Counted from the first letter of the stretch, positions 35,169 to 45,313 are shown. The stretch: 63,904 nucleotides of DNA from Crenobacter luteus (GCF_004345725.1 NZ_SLXG01000017.1:1-63904); one strand, 5' to 3'. The notes: generated from the letters alone by a model not told the origin. A program made the numbers and translations.

Positions 35169-36341
35169 TCAGGCCGTGTGCAGGTCGGCCGGCATGCGGC
35201 CGGTCAGCAGGTAGTCGATCAGCTCGCGCGCGCTCCGGATCGCGTTGCCGAACGGCAAGGGCTCGGCGCCGCGGAAGAACAGGCCCTTGGACACCTCGCC
35301 GCGGAAGGCGGCGGCGAGCTTCAGGTCGATGCAGAACTGGCCGACCTTGTTGAGGCCGTCGCGCAGGCCGCACACCGTCAGGCAGTTCAGCCCCTGCGTG
35401 CAGCGCGCCGGGTCGGCCTTGGCGTTGGCCTGCAGCTTGTCCTCGCGCTTGAGGTAGCTCTTCAGGAAGGGCGTCAGCACGCCGCGCGCCGGCAGGCCGG
35501 CGACGCTCATGAATTCGCCGATGTCCTCGGGGCGCGCGTTGGCGAGCACCTCTTTGAAGTTGTCGTGCGCGTCGCCCTCGCGCGTGACGGCGAAGGCGGT
35601 GCCGACCTGCACGGCGCTGGCGCCGTAGTCGGCGAGGTAGGTCCTGACTTTCTCGTGGCTGTTGACGCCGCCGGCGACGATCAGCGGAACGGCCTCGCGC
35701 TCCAGGCCGAGCGACTTGAACAGCTCGAAGGTTTCCTCGAGCACGCGCCGGAAGTCGAACTTCGCGTCGGAAAGGTCGGCGATCTTCGCCGCGCCGAGGT
35801 GGCCGCCGGCGTGCTTCGGGTGTTCGATGACGATCGCGTCGGGCAGGCGGCCCTTCTTCATCCAGCGCTTGAGCACGATGCCGATGCCGCGCGATTCGGA
35901 CAGGATGGGGATCAGCGCGACCTGCGGGTGGTCGGCGGCCATCTCGGGCAGGTCCAGCGGCAGGCCGGCACCCATCACGATCGCGTCGGCGCCCGACTCG
36001 CACGCCTGGCGCACGTAGGCCGCGTGCGCGTCGACCGCCTTCATCACGTTGACCGCGACGAGGCCGCGGCCGTCGGCGGCGGCGCGGGCGGCGCGCACTT
36101 CGCGGTCGAGCGCGATCAAGTTCAGCGCGTCGAGCGAGGTCTGGTCTTTCAGCGGTTTCGATTGCGCGACGAGGTCCTCGTGCAGGTGGCGCAGGTCGAC
36201 GCTGGCGATGGTGCCGACGCCGCCGGCGGCGGCGACCGCGCCGGCCAGGCGCTTGGCCGAGATGCCGACGCCCATGCCGCCCTGGACGATGGGAAGCAGC
36301 GAGCGGCCGGCGAGTTTGAGAGGGGGAAAGGCGTGTTGCAT
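35169..36341 (-). CDS. Nitronate monooxygenase-like flavoprotein
   Basis: A 390-residue FMN TIM-barrel enzyme (NMO/2-nitropropane dioxygenase family). Motifs: PIVQGGMGVGISAKRLA at the start, ADAIVMGAGLP, VPLIVAGGVNSHEKV and ASAVQVGTAFAVT. It detoxifies nitronates such as propionate 3-nitronate or has a related oxidase role. A cysteine cluster (RCTQGLNCLTVCG) near residue 325 is a feature of one subgroup. The start at 36341 avoids an unlikely 28-residue extension. Confidence 0.85.
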   Translation of the reverse strand: MQHAFPPLKLAGRSLLPIVQGGMGVGISAKRLAGAVAAAGGVGTIASVDLRHLHEDLVAQSKPLKDQTSLDALNLIALDREVRAARAAADGRGLVAVNVMKAVDAHAAYVRQACESGADAIVMGAGLPLDLPEMAADHPQVALIPILSESRGIGIVLKRWMKKGRLPDAIVIEHPKHAGGHLGAAKIADLSDAKFDFRRVLEETFELFKSLGLEREAVPLIVAGGVNSHEKVRTYLADYGASAVQVGTAFAVTREGDAHDNFKEVLANARPEDIGEFMSVAGLPARGVLTPFLKSYLKREDKLQANAKADPARCTQGLNCLTVCGLRDGLNKVGQFCIDLKLAAAFRGEVSKGLFFRGAEPLPFGNAIRSARELIDYLLTGRMPADLHTA

Positions 36342-36452
36342 GGGGAAAGCCAGGTGGTGTGCGAAGCGCCCATTCTGGCGCGTCGGCCACGGCCAACCTT
36401 TGACGCGCGTCAAGGCGCGCCGCATCCGTTGCCGCCCATCCCCGGGCGGCCG

Positions 36453-36878
36453 TCAGCGCGTCGCGTAGACGCTACGGCGCCCCTGCTTGTCGAAGGCGAT
36501 CACCTGATAGGCGACCTTGGTCGGCCCCTCCATGCCCGGGCTGCCCGGCGGCATGCCCGGTACCGCGAGCCCGGCGATCGCCGGCTTCTCCTTCAGGACT
36601 TTCTTCACCAGGTCGGCAGGCACATGGCCTTCGAACACGTAGCCGCCGATCTTCGCCGTGTGGCAGGAGCCGAGTTCGGCCGGCACGCCCAGCCGCGCGC
36701 GCTGCGCGGCGAGGTCCTGGCGCTCCTCGATTTTCAGCTTCACGCCGTTTTGGGCCAGATGCTCGGCCCAGGCGGTGCAGCAGCCGCACTGCGGGTTCTT
36801 GAACAGGACGCCGTCGGCGGCCAGCGCCGGCAGCGGCAGCGCGAGGGCGGCGATCAACAGGGTGGACAGCATTTTCAT
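36453..36878 (-). CDS. Periplasmic DUF411 metal-binding protein
   Basis: A 141-residue exported protein with a clear signal peptide (residues 1-20, PALAAD). The CGCC motif in NPQCGCCTAW and the later SCHTAKIGGYVFEGHVP are the DUF411 signature; DUF411 proteins accompany copper-resistance genes and probably bind copper or another soft metal. No other copper gene is adjacent. Divergent from the LysR gene with 161 nt between the start codons. Confidence 0.85.
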   Translation of the reverse strand: MKMLSTLLIAALALPLPALAADGVLFKNPQCGCCTAWAEHLAQNGVKLKIEERQDLAAQRARLGVPAELGSCHTAKIGGYVFEGHVPADLVKKVLKEKPAIAGLAVPGMPPGSPGMEGPTKVAYQVIAFDKQGRRSVYATR

Positions 36879-36972
36879 CGGGTCGTCTCCGTTTTATGAC
36901 ATTAGATTTTGTTGCTCTATTTAAACTTGATTAACACATCGGTGATGCAGCTGGATTGCGAACTGTCGTATC

Positions 36973-36989
36973 ATCTTTAAATGAAAGAT
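36973..36989. promoter_or_regulatory. Inverted repeat in the LysR/DUF411 intergenic region
   Basis: ATCTTT-AAATG-AAAGAT is a perfect 6-bp inverted repeat in an AT-rich gap and contains a T-N11-A arrangement as recognised by LysR-type proteins. A possible autoregulatory operator. Confidence 0.4.
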
Positions 36990-37039
36990 TGCTAATCGGC
37001 GCGATCATCGTTCAGGAATCGCGCGTTGAAAGCGAGCCC

Positions 37040-37960
37040 ATGGATACACTCAAGGCGCTGATGGTCTTTATGACCACGGCAGAAAACGGCAGTTTCTCGG
37101 AAGCGGCCAGAAAGCTCGGCGTGTCGCCGGCGGCGATCAGCCAGAGCATCGCGCGGCTCGAGCAGGAGCTGGAGGTGCGGCTGTTCAACCGCACCACGCG
37201 CCAGCTGACGCTGACCGAGGACGGACGGCGCTTCTATTCGCAGTGCCGCGGTCCGGTGAACCACCTGGACACCGCGATCAACCAGCTCAAGGAAAGCCGC
37301 GACGAGCCGGCCGGCAACCTGCGCATCAGCCTGCCGCCGTCGTTCGGCCGCCAGTACGTACTGCCGCTGATGGGCGAGTTCTGCGCGCGCTACCCGAAGA
37401 TCAGGGTCTTTCTCGGCCTGAACGACCAGTTCACCGACCTGATCGACGACGGCTTCGACGTCGGCGTGCGCGTCGGCATGATGCCGGACAGCCGGCTGGC
37501 CGCGCGCCACCTGTCGGACATCCCGCTTTACGTGGTCGCCTCGCCCGACTACTGGGCGGCGCACGGCAAGCCGGAGAAGCCGGAGGACCTGGCCGAGCAC
37601 GATTGCATCAATTACCAGTTCTCGACCTCGGGCCGCCTGTTCAAGTGGGAGTTCAACCTGGACGGCGAACGGCTGCCGCTCGAGGTCAACGGCACCTACA
37701 CCTTGAACGACATCGGCGGCGTGGTCGACATGGCGCGTCTGGGCCTCGGCGTCGCGCAGCTGGCCGGGCACGAAGTCATGCCCTATATCCGCAACGGCGA
37801 ACTGGAGGTCGCGCTCGCCGACCAGGTGTCGCGCGAGCGCTCGATCTACCTGTGCTTCCCGCACCGCGACCACATCGCGCCGCGCACGCGCGCCTTCGTC
37901 GACTTCGTCGTCGAGAAGCTGTCCGACCATCCGGACATCCGCGCCGAGCTGCCGGCCTGA
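37040..37960 (+). CDS. LysR-family transcriptional regulator
   Basis: A 306-residue regulator: winged helix-turn-helix at residues 1-60 (FSEAARKLGVSPAAISQSIARLEQELEVRLFNRTTRQLTL split by the turn) and a periplasmic-binding-like effector domain. It belongs to the branch with DTLKALMVFMTTAENGSF at its start. The ATG at 37040 is chosen over an upstream one (36956) because it gives the family N-terminus. Target unknown; the divergent DUF411 gene is a candidate. Confidence 0.88.
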   Translation: MDTLKALMVFMTTAENGSFSEAARKLGVSPAAISQSIARLEQELEVRLFNRTTRQLTLTEDGRRFYSQCRGPVNHLDTAINQLKESRDEPAGNLRISLPPSFGRQYVLPLMGEFCARYPKIRVFLGLNDQFTDLIDDGFDVGVRVGMMPDSRLAARHLSDIPLYVVASPDYWAAHGKPEKPEDLAEHDCINYQFSTSGRLFKWEFNLDGERLPLEVNGTYTLNDIGGVVDMARLGLGVAQLAGHEVMPYIRNGELEVALADQVSRERSIYLCFPHRDHIAPRTRAFVDFVVEKLSDHPDIRAELPA

Positions 37961-37980
37961 GACCGGCCTTCTCTCGCGAC

Positions 37981-38008
37981 GGGCGGCCCTTGAGGGGCCG
38001 CCCTTTTT
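37981..38008 (+). terminator. LysR gene terminator
   Basis: GGGCGGCCC and GGGCCGCCC around TTGAG with five U residues, 21 nt after the stop. Confidence 0.8.
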
Positions 38009-38043
38009 GTTGGTGCGGCGCGGGAAGGGGCCGCCGGCCACGC

Positions 38044-38424
38044 TCAGAACGGTAGCGGCGACTTGCCGACCGCGACCGCCGCGATGTAACCGAGCGTCGC
38101 CAGCGCGCACGCGAAGGCCGCCGCGCGCAGCGGCGCCGGCCGGGAGGGCTTGAGCGCGACGGCGCCCAGTCCTATGAAGGCGAGCACGGCGGCGAGCTTG
38201 GCCGCCAGCCACGGCGAGCTCGCCGGGTTGAACGGCGCCAGCCACGCCAGCGTCGCGCCGCAGGCCAGCAGCGCGGTGTCGACCAGGTGTGGCGCGACGC
38301 GCAGCCAGCGTTGGCCGAGCGCGGCCGGGCGGGCCGCGGCGAGGAAGCCGCGCGCGAGGAACAGACCGGCGGTCAGCGCCGCGAGGGCGACGTGCGCGTG
38401 TTTGACGCTTGCATAAATACTCAT
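38044..38424 (-). CDS. SirB2-family membrane protein
   Basis: A 126-residue protein with four membrane helices of the SirB2 family (KHAHVALAALTAGLFLARG at the N-terminus and LRVAPHLVDTALLACGATLAW in the middle). Function is unknown despite the old link to Salmonella invasion regulation. It converges with the LysR gene and is divergent from recC, 71 nt away. Confidence 0.82.
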   Translation of the reverse strand: MSIYASVKHAHVALAALTAGLFLARGFLAAARPAALGQRWLRVAPHLVDTALLACGATLAWLAPFNPASSPWLAAKLAAVLAFIGLGAVALKPSRPAPLRAAAFACALATLGYIAAVAVGKSPLPF

Positions 38425-38495
38425 GGCGGACTCCGTCGGGACGATGCGGCCGATGATAAACTCGGCCGGACCAACAGGGAGTGCGCGCGCGACAG

Positions 38496-41400
38496 ATGTT
38501 GTATCTCTACCAATCCAACCGGCTCGAACGACTGGGCGAATTCTTCGCGCAACTGACGCGCGCGGTGCCCTTGGCCGACCCGTTCGAGCCCGAGACGGTG
38601 ATCGTGCAAAGCCGCGGCATGGGCCGCTGGCTGACGCAGACGCTGGCGCGCGAGAACGGCGTCGCCGCGCATATCGACTTCGTGCTGCCGGCCGCTTACG
38701 CGTGGCGGCTGATGCGCGCGGTGCTGCCCGAGCTGCCGGCCAAGTCGCCGTTCTCGCCGGCGCCGATGCAGTGGCGGTTGATGGCGCTGTTCCCGACGCT
38801 CGAAGGCGACGAGTTCGCGCCGCTCTTGACCTATCTTGCCGGCGGCGAGCGCGCCGCCTTCGAGCTGGCGGGCAAGGTCGCCGACATCTTCGACCAGTAC
38901 CTGGTGTTCCGCCCCGCCTGGCTCAAGAGCTGGGAGGCCGGCCAATTGCTCGGCCTGTCCGACGACGAGGTCTGGCAGGCGGCGCTGTGGCGCCGGCTCG
39001 CGGCCGAGACGCCGGGCGTCAACCGGATCGGCATGCTCGACGCGCTGTTCTCCGGCCTGAAAAAGGAACACCTGCCCGAGCGCGTCGTGCTGTTCGGCAT
39101 CGCCAGCCTCGCGCCGATGTACCTCGCGCTGGTCAAAAGGTTGGCCGAGCTCACCGACGTGTGCTTCTTCGCGCTCAGCCCCTGCGCCGAGGCGTGGGGC
39201 GACATCGTCGACGCGCGCGGCCAACTGGCGCTGTTCGGCGACGAGCAGGATGCGAGCGCCGCCGGCCACCCGCTCTTGGCTTCGCTCGGCAAGCAGGGGC
39301 GCGACTTCTTCGACCTCCTGCTCGCCGAATGCGCGAACGAGCTGAGCGACGTGTTCGACGCGCCCGAAGGCGACACGCTGCTGGCGCGCCTGCAGCGCGA
39401 CCTGTTGACGCTGACGCCGCCGGGCGAGGCGGTCGCGCCGCTGGCTCCGGCCGACCGCTCGGTCGAATTGCACGTCACCCACGGCCCGATGCGCGAGCTG
39501 GAGGTGCTCAAGGACCGGCTCTTGGCGATGTTCGAGGCCGACCCGACGCTGACGCCGGCCGACGTCGCCGTGCTGACCCCCGACATCAACGCCTACGCGC
39601 CGTATATCGACGCGGTGTTCGCGCGCCGCGACGACGCGCCGTCGCTGCCGTACACGCTGGCCGACCGCCAGCGGCTGCGCGAGCATCCGCTCGTCACGAC
39701 GTTGGCCGAGCTGTTGACGCTGTTCGACTCGCGCTTCGAGGCCGAGGCGGTGCTCGCGCTGTTCGACTGCCCGGCGCTGATGCGCCGCTTCGCGCTCGCC
39801 GAGGGCGAGCTGCCGCTGATCCGCGACTGGGTGCGCCGCGCCGGCATCCGCTGGGGGCGCGACGCCGCGCACAAGGCCGCCTGCGGCGCGCCCGGGGCGC
39901 CGCGCTTCTCTTGGCGCTGGGGGCTGGACCGCTTGCTTTTGGGCAGCGTGCTGCCCGAGGGGCTGGCCGGCGTCGACACCGACCCGTGCTTTGCCGGCCT
40001 GTTGCCGGCCGCCGGCGCCGACGGCCAGCTGGCCGACGCGCTGTCGCGCTTCGTCGCCGCCGTCGAGGCGCTGCTGTCCTGGGCCGACGCCTGGCAGGCG
40101 CCGGCGGCGCCGGCCGACTGGGCCGCGCGCATGAACGCGCTGGCCGACGCGCTGTTCGAGGCCGGCGACGACGCCGAGGAGGCCGCGCTGCAGCTGTGGC
40201 GCGACGCGGCGGCCGAACTGGCCGAGGACGCCGCGCTGGCCGATTTCGCCGCGCCGGTCGGCCAGTCGGTGCTGCGCGACTGGCTGTCGCGCAGGTTGGC
40301 CGAGACCTCGAGCGGCGGCTTTCTGGCCGGCGCGATCACCTTCTGCGCGATGGTGCCGATGCGCAGCCTGCCGTTCCGCGTGATCTGCCTTGTCGGCATG
40401 AACGACGGCGCCTACCCGCGCGACGAGCGGCCGGTCAGCTTCGACCTGATCGCCCGCCACCCGGCGCGCGGCGACCGCTCGCGCCGTTTCGACGACCGCT
40501 ACCTGTTCCTCGAGGCGCTCTTGTCGGCGCGCGACGTCCTGTACCTCTCCTACGTCGGCCGCAGCGCGCGCAGCAACGAGCCCCTGCCGCCGTCGCCGCT
40601 GCTGTCCGAGCTGTTCGACGCCTTCGACGCGATGACGGGCGGCGCGGCGCGCGCCGCGCTGAGCGTCGAACACCCGCTGCAGCCGTTCTCGCCCTTGTGC
40701 TACCCGGACGACGAGCGCGACGCGCGCGCGAGCTTCGAGCCGAGCTACGCGGCGGCGCTCGCGGCGGGCCCGCGCGAGGCGACGCCGTTCGCCGCGCCCT
40801 TGCCGATCGCGCGCCCGGCGCTGGTGCGGCTCGAGACGCTGGTGCGCTTCTGGCGCCACCCGGCGCGCTTCTGGCTGGCCGAGCGGCTCGGCATCCGCCC
40901 GGCGCGCCGCGACGAGGCGCTGCCCGAGTCCGAACCGTTCGGCCTGAGCCCGCGCGAACGCGAGGCGATGCGCGCGGCCTGGCTCGACGCCTACCTCACG
41001 CGCCGGCCGAACGCGCCGGTCGCCTCGCGGCTGGTCGGCGCCGGCCTGGTGCCCGACGGCGCGCTCGGCGATGCGTGGCTGCACCGCGAGCGCGACGACG
41101 GCCTCGCCTTCGCCGCGCGGCTGCCGGCGACGTTGGCCGAGCCGGAGTTGCCGCCCGAGCCGTTCGCGATCGACCTGGACGGACAGACGCTGTGCGGCGA
41201 GCTGTCCGGCCTGCGCGCGGCGGGCCGGATCGGCGTGCTCGCGCGCGCCAGCCACACCGCCGAGCGCATCGCCTGGTGGCTGGAGCACCTCGCGCTGTGC
41301 GCGGCGCGGCCCGTGGGCGTTACGCCGGTCAGCCGCTGGTACGCGGCCGACGCGCTGTACGACTTCGCGCCGATCCCGGCCGACACCGCGCGCGCGCATC

Positions 41401-41705
41401 TGGCCGCCTGGCTCGCCCACTTCAACCGCGGCCTCGTCGCGCCGCTGCCGTTCTTCCCGAGGACGAGCTGGGCCTTCGCCGAGGCGCGCGCGAAGAACCC
41501 GGACGACCTGGCCAAAGCCTTCGGCGCGGCGCGCGCCAAGTGGGCGCCGGCCTACGTCGCCGACGGCGGCCAGCCGCAAAGCGAGGAGGCCGAGGTCCGG
41601 CTCGCCTTCCGCGCGACCGACCCGCTGGCCGACCCCGACTTCGTGCAGCTGGCCGACGCGCTCCTGCTGCCCTTGCTGCAACACCTCGGAGGCGACGCAT
41701 CGTGA
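38496..41705 (+). CDS. recC: Exodeoxyribonuclease V gamma subunit
   Basis: A 1069-residue RecC, the Chi-scanning subunit of RecBCD. The N-terminus MLYLYQSNRLERLGEFF and the inactive helicase/nuclease-like organisation (LVGMNDGAYPRDERPVSFDL and DDRYLFLEALLSARDVLYLSYVG, split blocks) identify it. A GTG 15 nt upstream (38481) is an alternative start. It overlaps recB by GTGA. It carries three exact or near copies of the uptake-like repeat (39138, 39700, 40293) and one at 41130. Confidence 0.92.
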   Translation: MLYLYQSNRLERLGEFFAQLTRAVPLADPFEPETVIVQSRGMGRWLTQTLARENGVAAHIDFVLPAAYAWRLMRAVLPELPAKSPFSPAPMQWRLMALFPTLEGDEFAPLLTYLAGGERAAFELAGKVADIFDQYLVFRPAWLKSWEAGQLLGLSDDEVWQAALWRRLAAETPGVNRIGMLDALFSGLKKEHLPERVVLFGIASLAPMYLALVKRLAELTDVCFFALSPCAEAWGDIVDARGQLALFGDEQDASAAGHPLLASLGKQGRDFFDLLLAECANELSDVFDAPEGDTLLARLQRDLLTLTPPGEAVAPLAPADRSVELHVTHGPMRELEVLKDRLLAMFEADPTLTPADVAVLTPDINAYAPYIDAVFARRDDAPSLPYTLADRQRLREHPLVTTLAELLTLFDSRFEAEAVLALFDCPALMRRFALAEGELPLIRDWVRRAGIRWGRDAAHKAACGAPGAPRFSWRWGLDRLLLGSVLPEGLAGVDTDPCFAGLLPAAGADGQLADALSRFVAAVEALLSWADAWQAPAAPADWAARMNALADALFEAGDDAEEAALQLWRDAAAELAEDAALADFAAPVGQSVLRDWLSRRLAETSSGGFLAGAITFCAMVPMRSLPFRVICLVGMNDGAYPRDERPVSFDLIARHPARGDRSRRFDDRYLFLEALLSARDVLYLSYVGRSARSNEPLPPSPLLSELFDAFDAMTGGAARAALSVEHPLQPFSPLCYPDDERDARASFEPSYAAALAAGPREATPFAAPLPIARPALVRLETLVRFWRHPARFWLAERLGIRPARRDEALPESEPFGLSPREREAMRAAWLDAYLTRRPNAPVASRLVGAGLVPDGALGDAWLHRERDDGLAFAARLPATLAEPELPPEPFAIDLDGQTLCGELSGLRAAGRIGVLARASHTAERIAWWLEHLALCAARPVGVTPVSRWYAADALYDFAPIPADTARAHLAAWLAHFNRGLVAPLPFFPRTSWAFAEARAKNPDDLAKAFGAARAKWAPAYVADGGQPQSEEAEVRLAFRATDPLADPDFVQLADALLLPLLQHLGGDAS
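39138..39149 (+). repeat. Uptake-like 12-mer, copy 4
   Basis: Exact AGGTTGGCCGAG preceded by AAA, in recC. Confidence 0.7.
40293..40304 (+). repeat. Uptake-like 12-mer, copy 5
   Basis: Exact AGGTTGGCCGAG in recC, coding R-L-A-E with AGG and TTG, both uncommon codons here. Confidence 0.7.
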
Positions 41706-44700
41706 GCGAACCCATCAAGCTCGACCCGCTCGCCTGCGCGCTCGACGGCGTGAACCTGATCGAGGCGAGCGCCGGCACCGGCAAGACCTGGACCATCGCG
41801 GCGCTGTATTTGCGGCTCCTGCTCGAAGCCGACGGCGAGACGCCGCCGCCGCGCGTCGACGAGATCCTCGTCGTCACCTACACCAAGGCCGCCACCGCTG
41901 AACTGCGCGCGCGCCTGCGCGACAGGTTGGCCGAGGCGCTCGCCGCCTTCGAGGCGGGCGAGTCCAAAGACGGCTTTCTCGCCGCGCTGCTGGCGCGCCA
42001 CGCTGGCGAAGCGCGCGAGCGCGCGCGGCTCAGGATCGCGACCGCGCTGACCGGCTTCGACGCGGCGAGCGTCTACACCATCCACGGCTTCTGCCAGCGC
42101 GTGCTGACCGACGCGGCGTTCGAATCGGGCCAGCCGTTCTCGGCGGAGCTGGTCAGCGACGACGGCGAGCGGCTGGCGTCGCTCGCGGCCGATTTCTGGC
42201 GCCAGAAGCTCGTCGGCGACGCCGAGGTCGCGTCGCTGCTGGCCGAGGAGGGCGACACGCCCGAGGCGTGGTTGGCCGAGGTGCGCGCCTTCGTCGGCAA
42301 GCCCTATCTCGTGCCCGACGCGCCGCCCGACACGGCGCTGGCCGCCGCCCGCGCGGCGCGCGAGGCCGCGTGGCGGCGCGTCGCGGACCTCGATGACGAA
42401 ACGGTCGAGGCGGGGCTGACCCTGTTGAAAACCAGCAAGGCGCTCAACCGTCACAGCTACACCGCCCGGGTGTGCGAGCGCGTCGCCCTCCTGTTGGCCG
42501 AGCTGATCGCGGCGGGCGTCTTGCCAGCGCTCACCGGCAAGACGCGCGACGACGTCGCGCGGCTGTCGCCCGAGGCGCTGGCCGACAAGACCGCCGCCGG
42601 GCAGACGCCGCCGGCGCACCCGCTGTTCGACGCGGTCGGCGACTGGATGGCCGCCGAGGACGCGTGGCGCGCGGCGGTCGACGCCAAGCGCGCGGCGCTC
42701 AAGCTTGCGATGATCGCGTGGCTCGACGCGGCGCTCGTCGCCGAGCGGCAGAAGGTGCGCGAGCGCAGCTTCGACGACCTGTTGACCGACCTCGCGGCCG
42801 CGCTCGACGACGAATCGCGCGGGCCCTTGCTGGCGGCGCACATGGCGCGCACCTGGCGCGTCGCACTGATCGACGAGTTCCAGGACACCGACCCGGTGCA
42901 GTACGCGATCTTCGAGAAGGGCTTCATCGACACCGGCCGCACCGTGTTCCTCGTCGGCGACCCGAAGCAGGCGATCTACAGCTTCCGCGGCGCCGACATC
43001 TTCGCCTACCTCGCGGCGCGTTCGCGCGCGAGCCGCCATTACACGCTGTCGACCAACTACCGCTCCGACGCCCGGCTGGTCGAGACCGTCAACCGCCTGT
43101 TCGCGCGCGCCGCGCCCTTCGTGCTGCCCGGCATCGACTACCGGCCGGTCGACGCGCGCGCCGGCGACACCGCCGGCCTCGCCGGCGACGACGGCGCGCC
43201 GTGGCGCTGGTTCGCGCTGCCGGCGCGCGAGGGCGGCAAGGCGCAGTCGAAGGAGAGCGCGCAGGAGCCGGCGGCCGCCTTGTGCGCCGACGAGATCGTG
43301 CGCCTCCTGAGCGCCGCGCGCGCCGGCGAGCTGTCGCTGAAGGAAAACGGCGCGCCGCTCGCCGGCGGCGACATCGCCGTGCTGGTCGCCACCCACCGCC
43401 AGGGCGACGCGATGCGCGACGCGCTCGCCAAGCGCGGCGTGCCGGCGGTGTCGCTGAGCCAGGAGAGCGTGTTCGCCAGCCGCGAGGCGCACGAGCTGGC
43501 CGCGCTGATGCGCGCCTGGGCCGAGCCGGGCCACGAGGGGCGGCTGAAGGAGGCGCTGGCGACCGAACTCGTCGGCCTCACCTCGGCCGACCTCGCGGCG
43601 CTGATCGACGATGAGTCGGCGTGGGAGGGGCGGCTGACCGCCTTCGCCGACGACCACGCGCTGTGGCGCGAGCGCGGTTTCATCGCGCTGTGGCGGCGCT
43701 TCCTCGCGCGCGAGGCGGTCGCCGAACGGCTGTTGCCGCTGCCCGACGGCGAGCGGCGGCTGACCAACCTCGCGCACCTGGCGGAACTGATCCAGCGCGA
43801 GAGCGACCGGCTGTCGGGCATCGCGCCCTTGATGGCGTGGTTCGAGGCGAGGTTGGCCGAGCCGCCGACCGGCGAGGAGGCGTTGATGCGGCTCGAGAGC
43901 GACGCCGAACTCGTCAAGATCGTCACCATCCACACCGCCAAGGGCCTGCAATACCCGGTGGTGTTCTGCCCCTTCCTGTGGGACGGGCAGCTGGAAAGAA
44001 AGGGCACCGCGTTCTGGCGCCACCAGACGGACGGCGTCGCGCGGCTGACGCCGGCGACGGGCCACCCGCAAAGCGGCGCGGCGCGCGAGGCGGCGCTGAC
44101 CGAGACGCTGTCCGAGAAATTGCGCCTCCTGTACGTGGCGCTGACGCGCGCGCAGTACCGCCAGTACGTGGTGTGGGGGCCGGTGTCGGGCATGGAGACG
44201 GCGGCCTTGTCGTGGCTCCTGCACGCCGACGGCGCGACCGGCCTTGCCGACCTGCCCGAGGACGCGTTCAAGCCGGCGGCGGTGCAGCAGGCGCTGGCCG
44301 GGCATGTCGCGCGCGGCGCGCCCGACGAAGCCTTCGCCGCGCCGTCCGAGCTGCCGCTCAGGCTGCCGGCGCGCCTCGAGCGGCGCGAGCGGGTCGCGGC
44401 GCGACGCCTGACGCGCGCGGTCTACACGCCGTGGCGGGTGACGAGCTTCACCGCGCTCGCCCACGTCGCGGGCGAGGCGCCGCCGGCGCTCGCCGCCGAG
44501 CGGCCCGACCACGACGCGGCGCCCGTCGTCGTGCCCGTCGACGCCGATGGCGACGCGACCGAGCCGGCGCGCGACCGCTTCGCTTTCCCGCGCGGCGCGC
44601 GCGCCGGCGTCTGCCTGCACGGCGTGTTCGAGCGCATCGACTTCACCGCGCCGGCCGAGACCCACCGCGAAACGGTGCTGGCCGAGCTGGCGCGCGCCGG

Positions 44701-45286
44701 CTTCGCCGAACACTGGCAGGACGCCGCGCTCGACATGGTGACGCGCACGCTGGCCGCGCCGCTCGACCCGGGCGTCACGCTGGCCGGGGTGGCGGCGAAG
44801 AAGCGGCTGGTCGAGCTCGAGTTCACGCTGCCGATCGCCCGCCTGTCGCTGGCGAAGCTCAAGGCCATCCTCGCCGACCCGGACAACGGCCTCGCCGAAC
44901 CCTTGCGGCGCGCGTCGGCCGCGCTCGACTTCGGCGCGGTGAGCGGCTACCTGAAGGGCTTCATCGACCTTGTCGTCGAGGCCGGCGGGCGCTTCTACCT
45001 GATCGACTACAAGTCCAACCACCTGGGCGCGCGCGACGAGGACTACGCACCGGCAAGGTTGGCCGAGGCGATCGCGCGCGAGCACTACTACCTGCAGTAC
45101 CTGTTCTACTGCGTCGCGCTGACGCGCTACCTGGGCTCGCGCGGCATCGGCTTCGAGCAAAGCTTGCCCGAGGTGCGCTACCTGTTCCTGCGCGGCATGA
45201 ACGGCGAGGGCGGCGGCGTGTGGCGGGACAAACCGTCGGCGCGGCTGGTGCGCGCGCTCGACGCCTGGCTCGCCGGCACGGCGTGA
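41702..45286 (+). CDS. recB: Exodeoxyribonuclease V beta subunit
   Basis: A 1194-residue RecB with an SF1 helicase and C-terminal nuclease. Walker A ASAGTGKTWT is near residues 22-31, the DEExx-type motif II reads LIDEFQDTDPVQ near 390, motif III GDPKQAIYSFRGAD follows, and the nuclease motif LIDYKSNHLG is near 1100. It unwinds 3'-5' and degrades DNA at breaks with RecC and RecD. The GTG start (41702) overlaps the recC stop. The gene carries three exact 12-mers and several near matches. Confidence 0.94.
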   Translation: MSEPIKLDPLACALDGVNLIEASAGTGKTWTIAALYLRLLLEADGETPPPRVDEILVVTYTKAATAELRARLRDRLAEALAAFEAGESKDGFLAALLARHAGEARERARLRIATALTGFDAASVYTIHGFCQRVLTDAAFESGQPFSAELVSDDGERLASLAADFWRQKLVGDAEVASLLAEEGDTPEAWLAEVRAFVGKPYLVPDAPPDTALAAARAAREAAWRRVADLDDETVEAGLTLLKTSKALNRHSYTARVCERVALLLAELIAAGVLPALTGKTRDDVARLSPEALADKTAAGQTPPAHPLFDAVGDWMAAEDAWRAAVDAKRAALKLAMIAWLDAALVAERQKVRERSFDDLLTDLAAALDDESRGPLLAAHMARTWRVALIDEFQDTDPVQYAIFEKGFIDTGRTVFLVGDPKQAIYSFRGADIFAYLAARSRASRHYTLSTNYRSDARLVETVNRLFARAAPFVLPGIDYRPVDARAGDTAGLAGDDGAPWRWFALPAREGGKAQSKESAQEPAAALCADEIVRLLSAARAGELSLKENGAPLAGGDIAVLVATHRQGDAMRDALAKRGVPAVSLSQESVFASREAHELAALMRAWAEPGHEGRLKEALATELVGLTSADLAALIDDESAWEGRLTAFADDHALWRERGFIALWRRFLAREAVAERLLPLPDGERRLTNLAHLAELIQRESDRLSGIAPLMAWFEARLAEPPTGEEALMRLESDAELVKIVTIHTAKGLQYPVVFCPFLWDGQLERKGTAFWRHQTDGVARLTPATGHPQSGAAREAALTETLSEKLRLLYVALTRAQYRQYVVWGPVSGMETAALSWLLHADGATGLADLPEDAFKPAAVQQALAGHVARGAPDEAFAAPSELPLRLPARLERRERVAARRLTRAVYTPWRVTSFTALAHVAGEAPPALAAERPDHDAAPVVVPVDADGDATEPARDRFAFPRGARAGVCLHGVFERIDFTAPAETHRETVLAELARAGFAEHWQDAALDMVTRTLAAPLDPGVTLAGVAAKKRLVELEFTLPIARLSLAKLKAILADPDNGLAEPLRRASAALDFGAVSGYLKGFIDLVVEAGGRFYLIDYKSNHLGARDEDYAPARLAEAIAREHYYLQYLFYCVALTRYLGSRGIGFEQSLPEVRYLFLRGMNGEGGGVWRDKPSARLVRALDAWLAGTA
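41924..41935 (+). repeat. Uptake-like 12-mer, copy 6
   Basis: Exact AGGTTGGCCGAG in recB, preceded by GAC. Confidence 0.7.
43850..43861 (+). repeat. Uptake-like 12-mer, copy 7
   Basis: Exact AGGTTGGCCGAG in recB, preceded by GCG. Confidence 0.7.
45056..45067 (+). repeat. Uptake-like 12-mer, copy 8
   Basis: Exact AGGTTGGCCGAG preceded by A, near the recB nuclease-coding end. Confidence 0.7.
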
Positions 45287-45313
45287 GCCCCTTTTTCTTC
45301 TTGAGGAGACAGC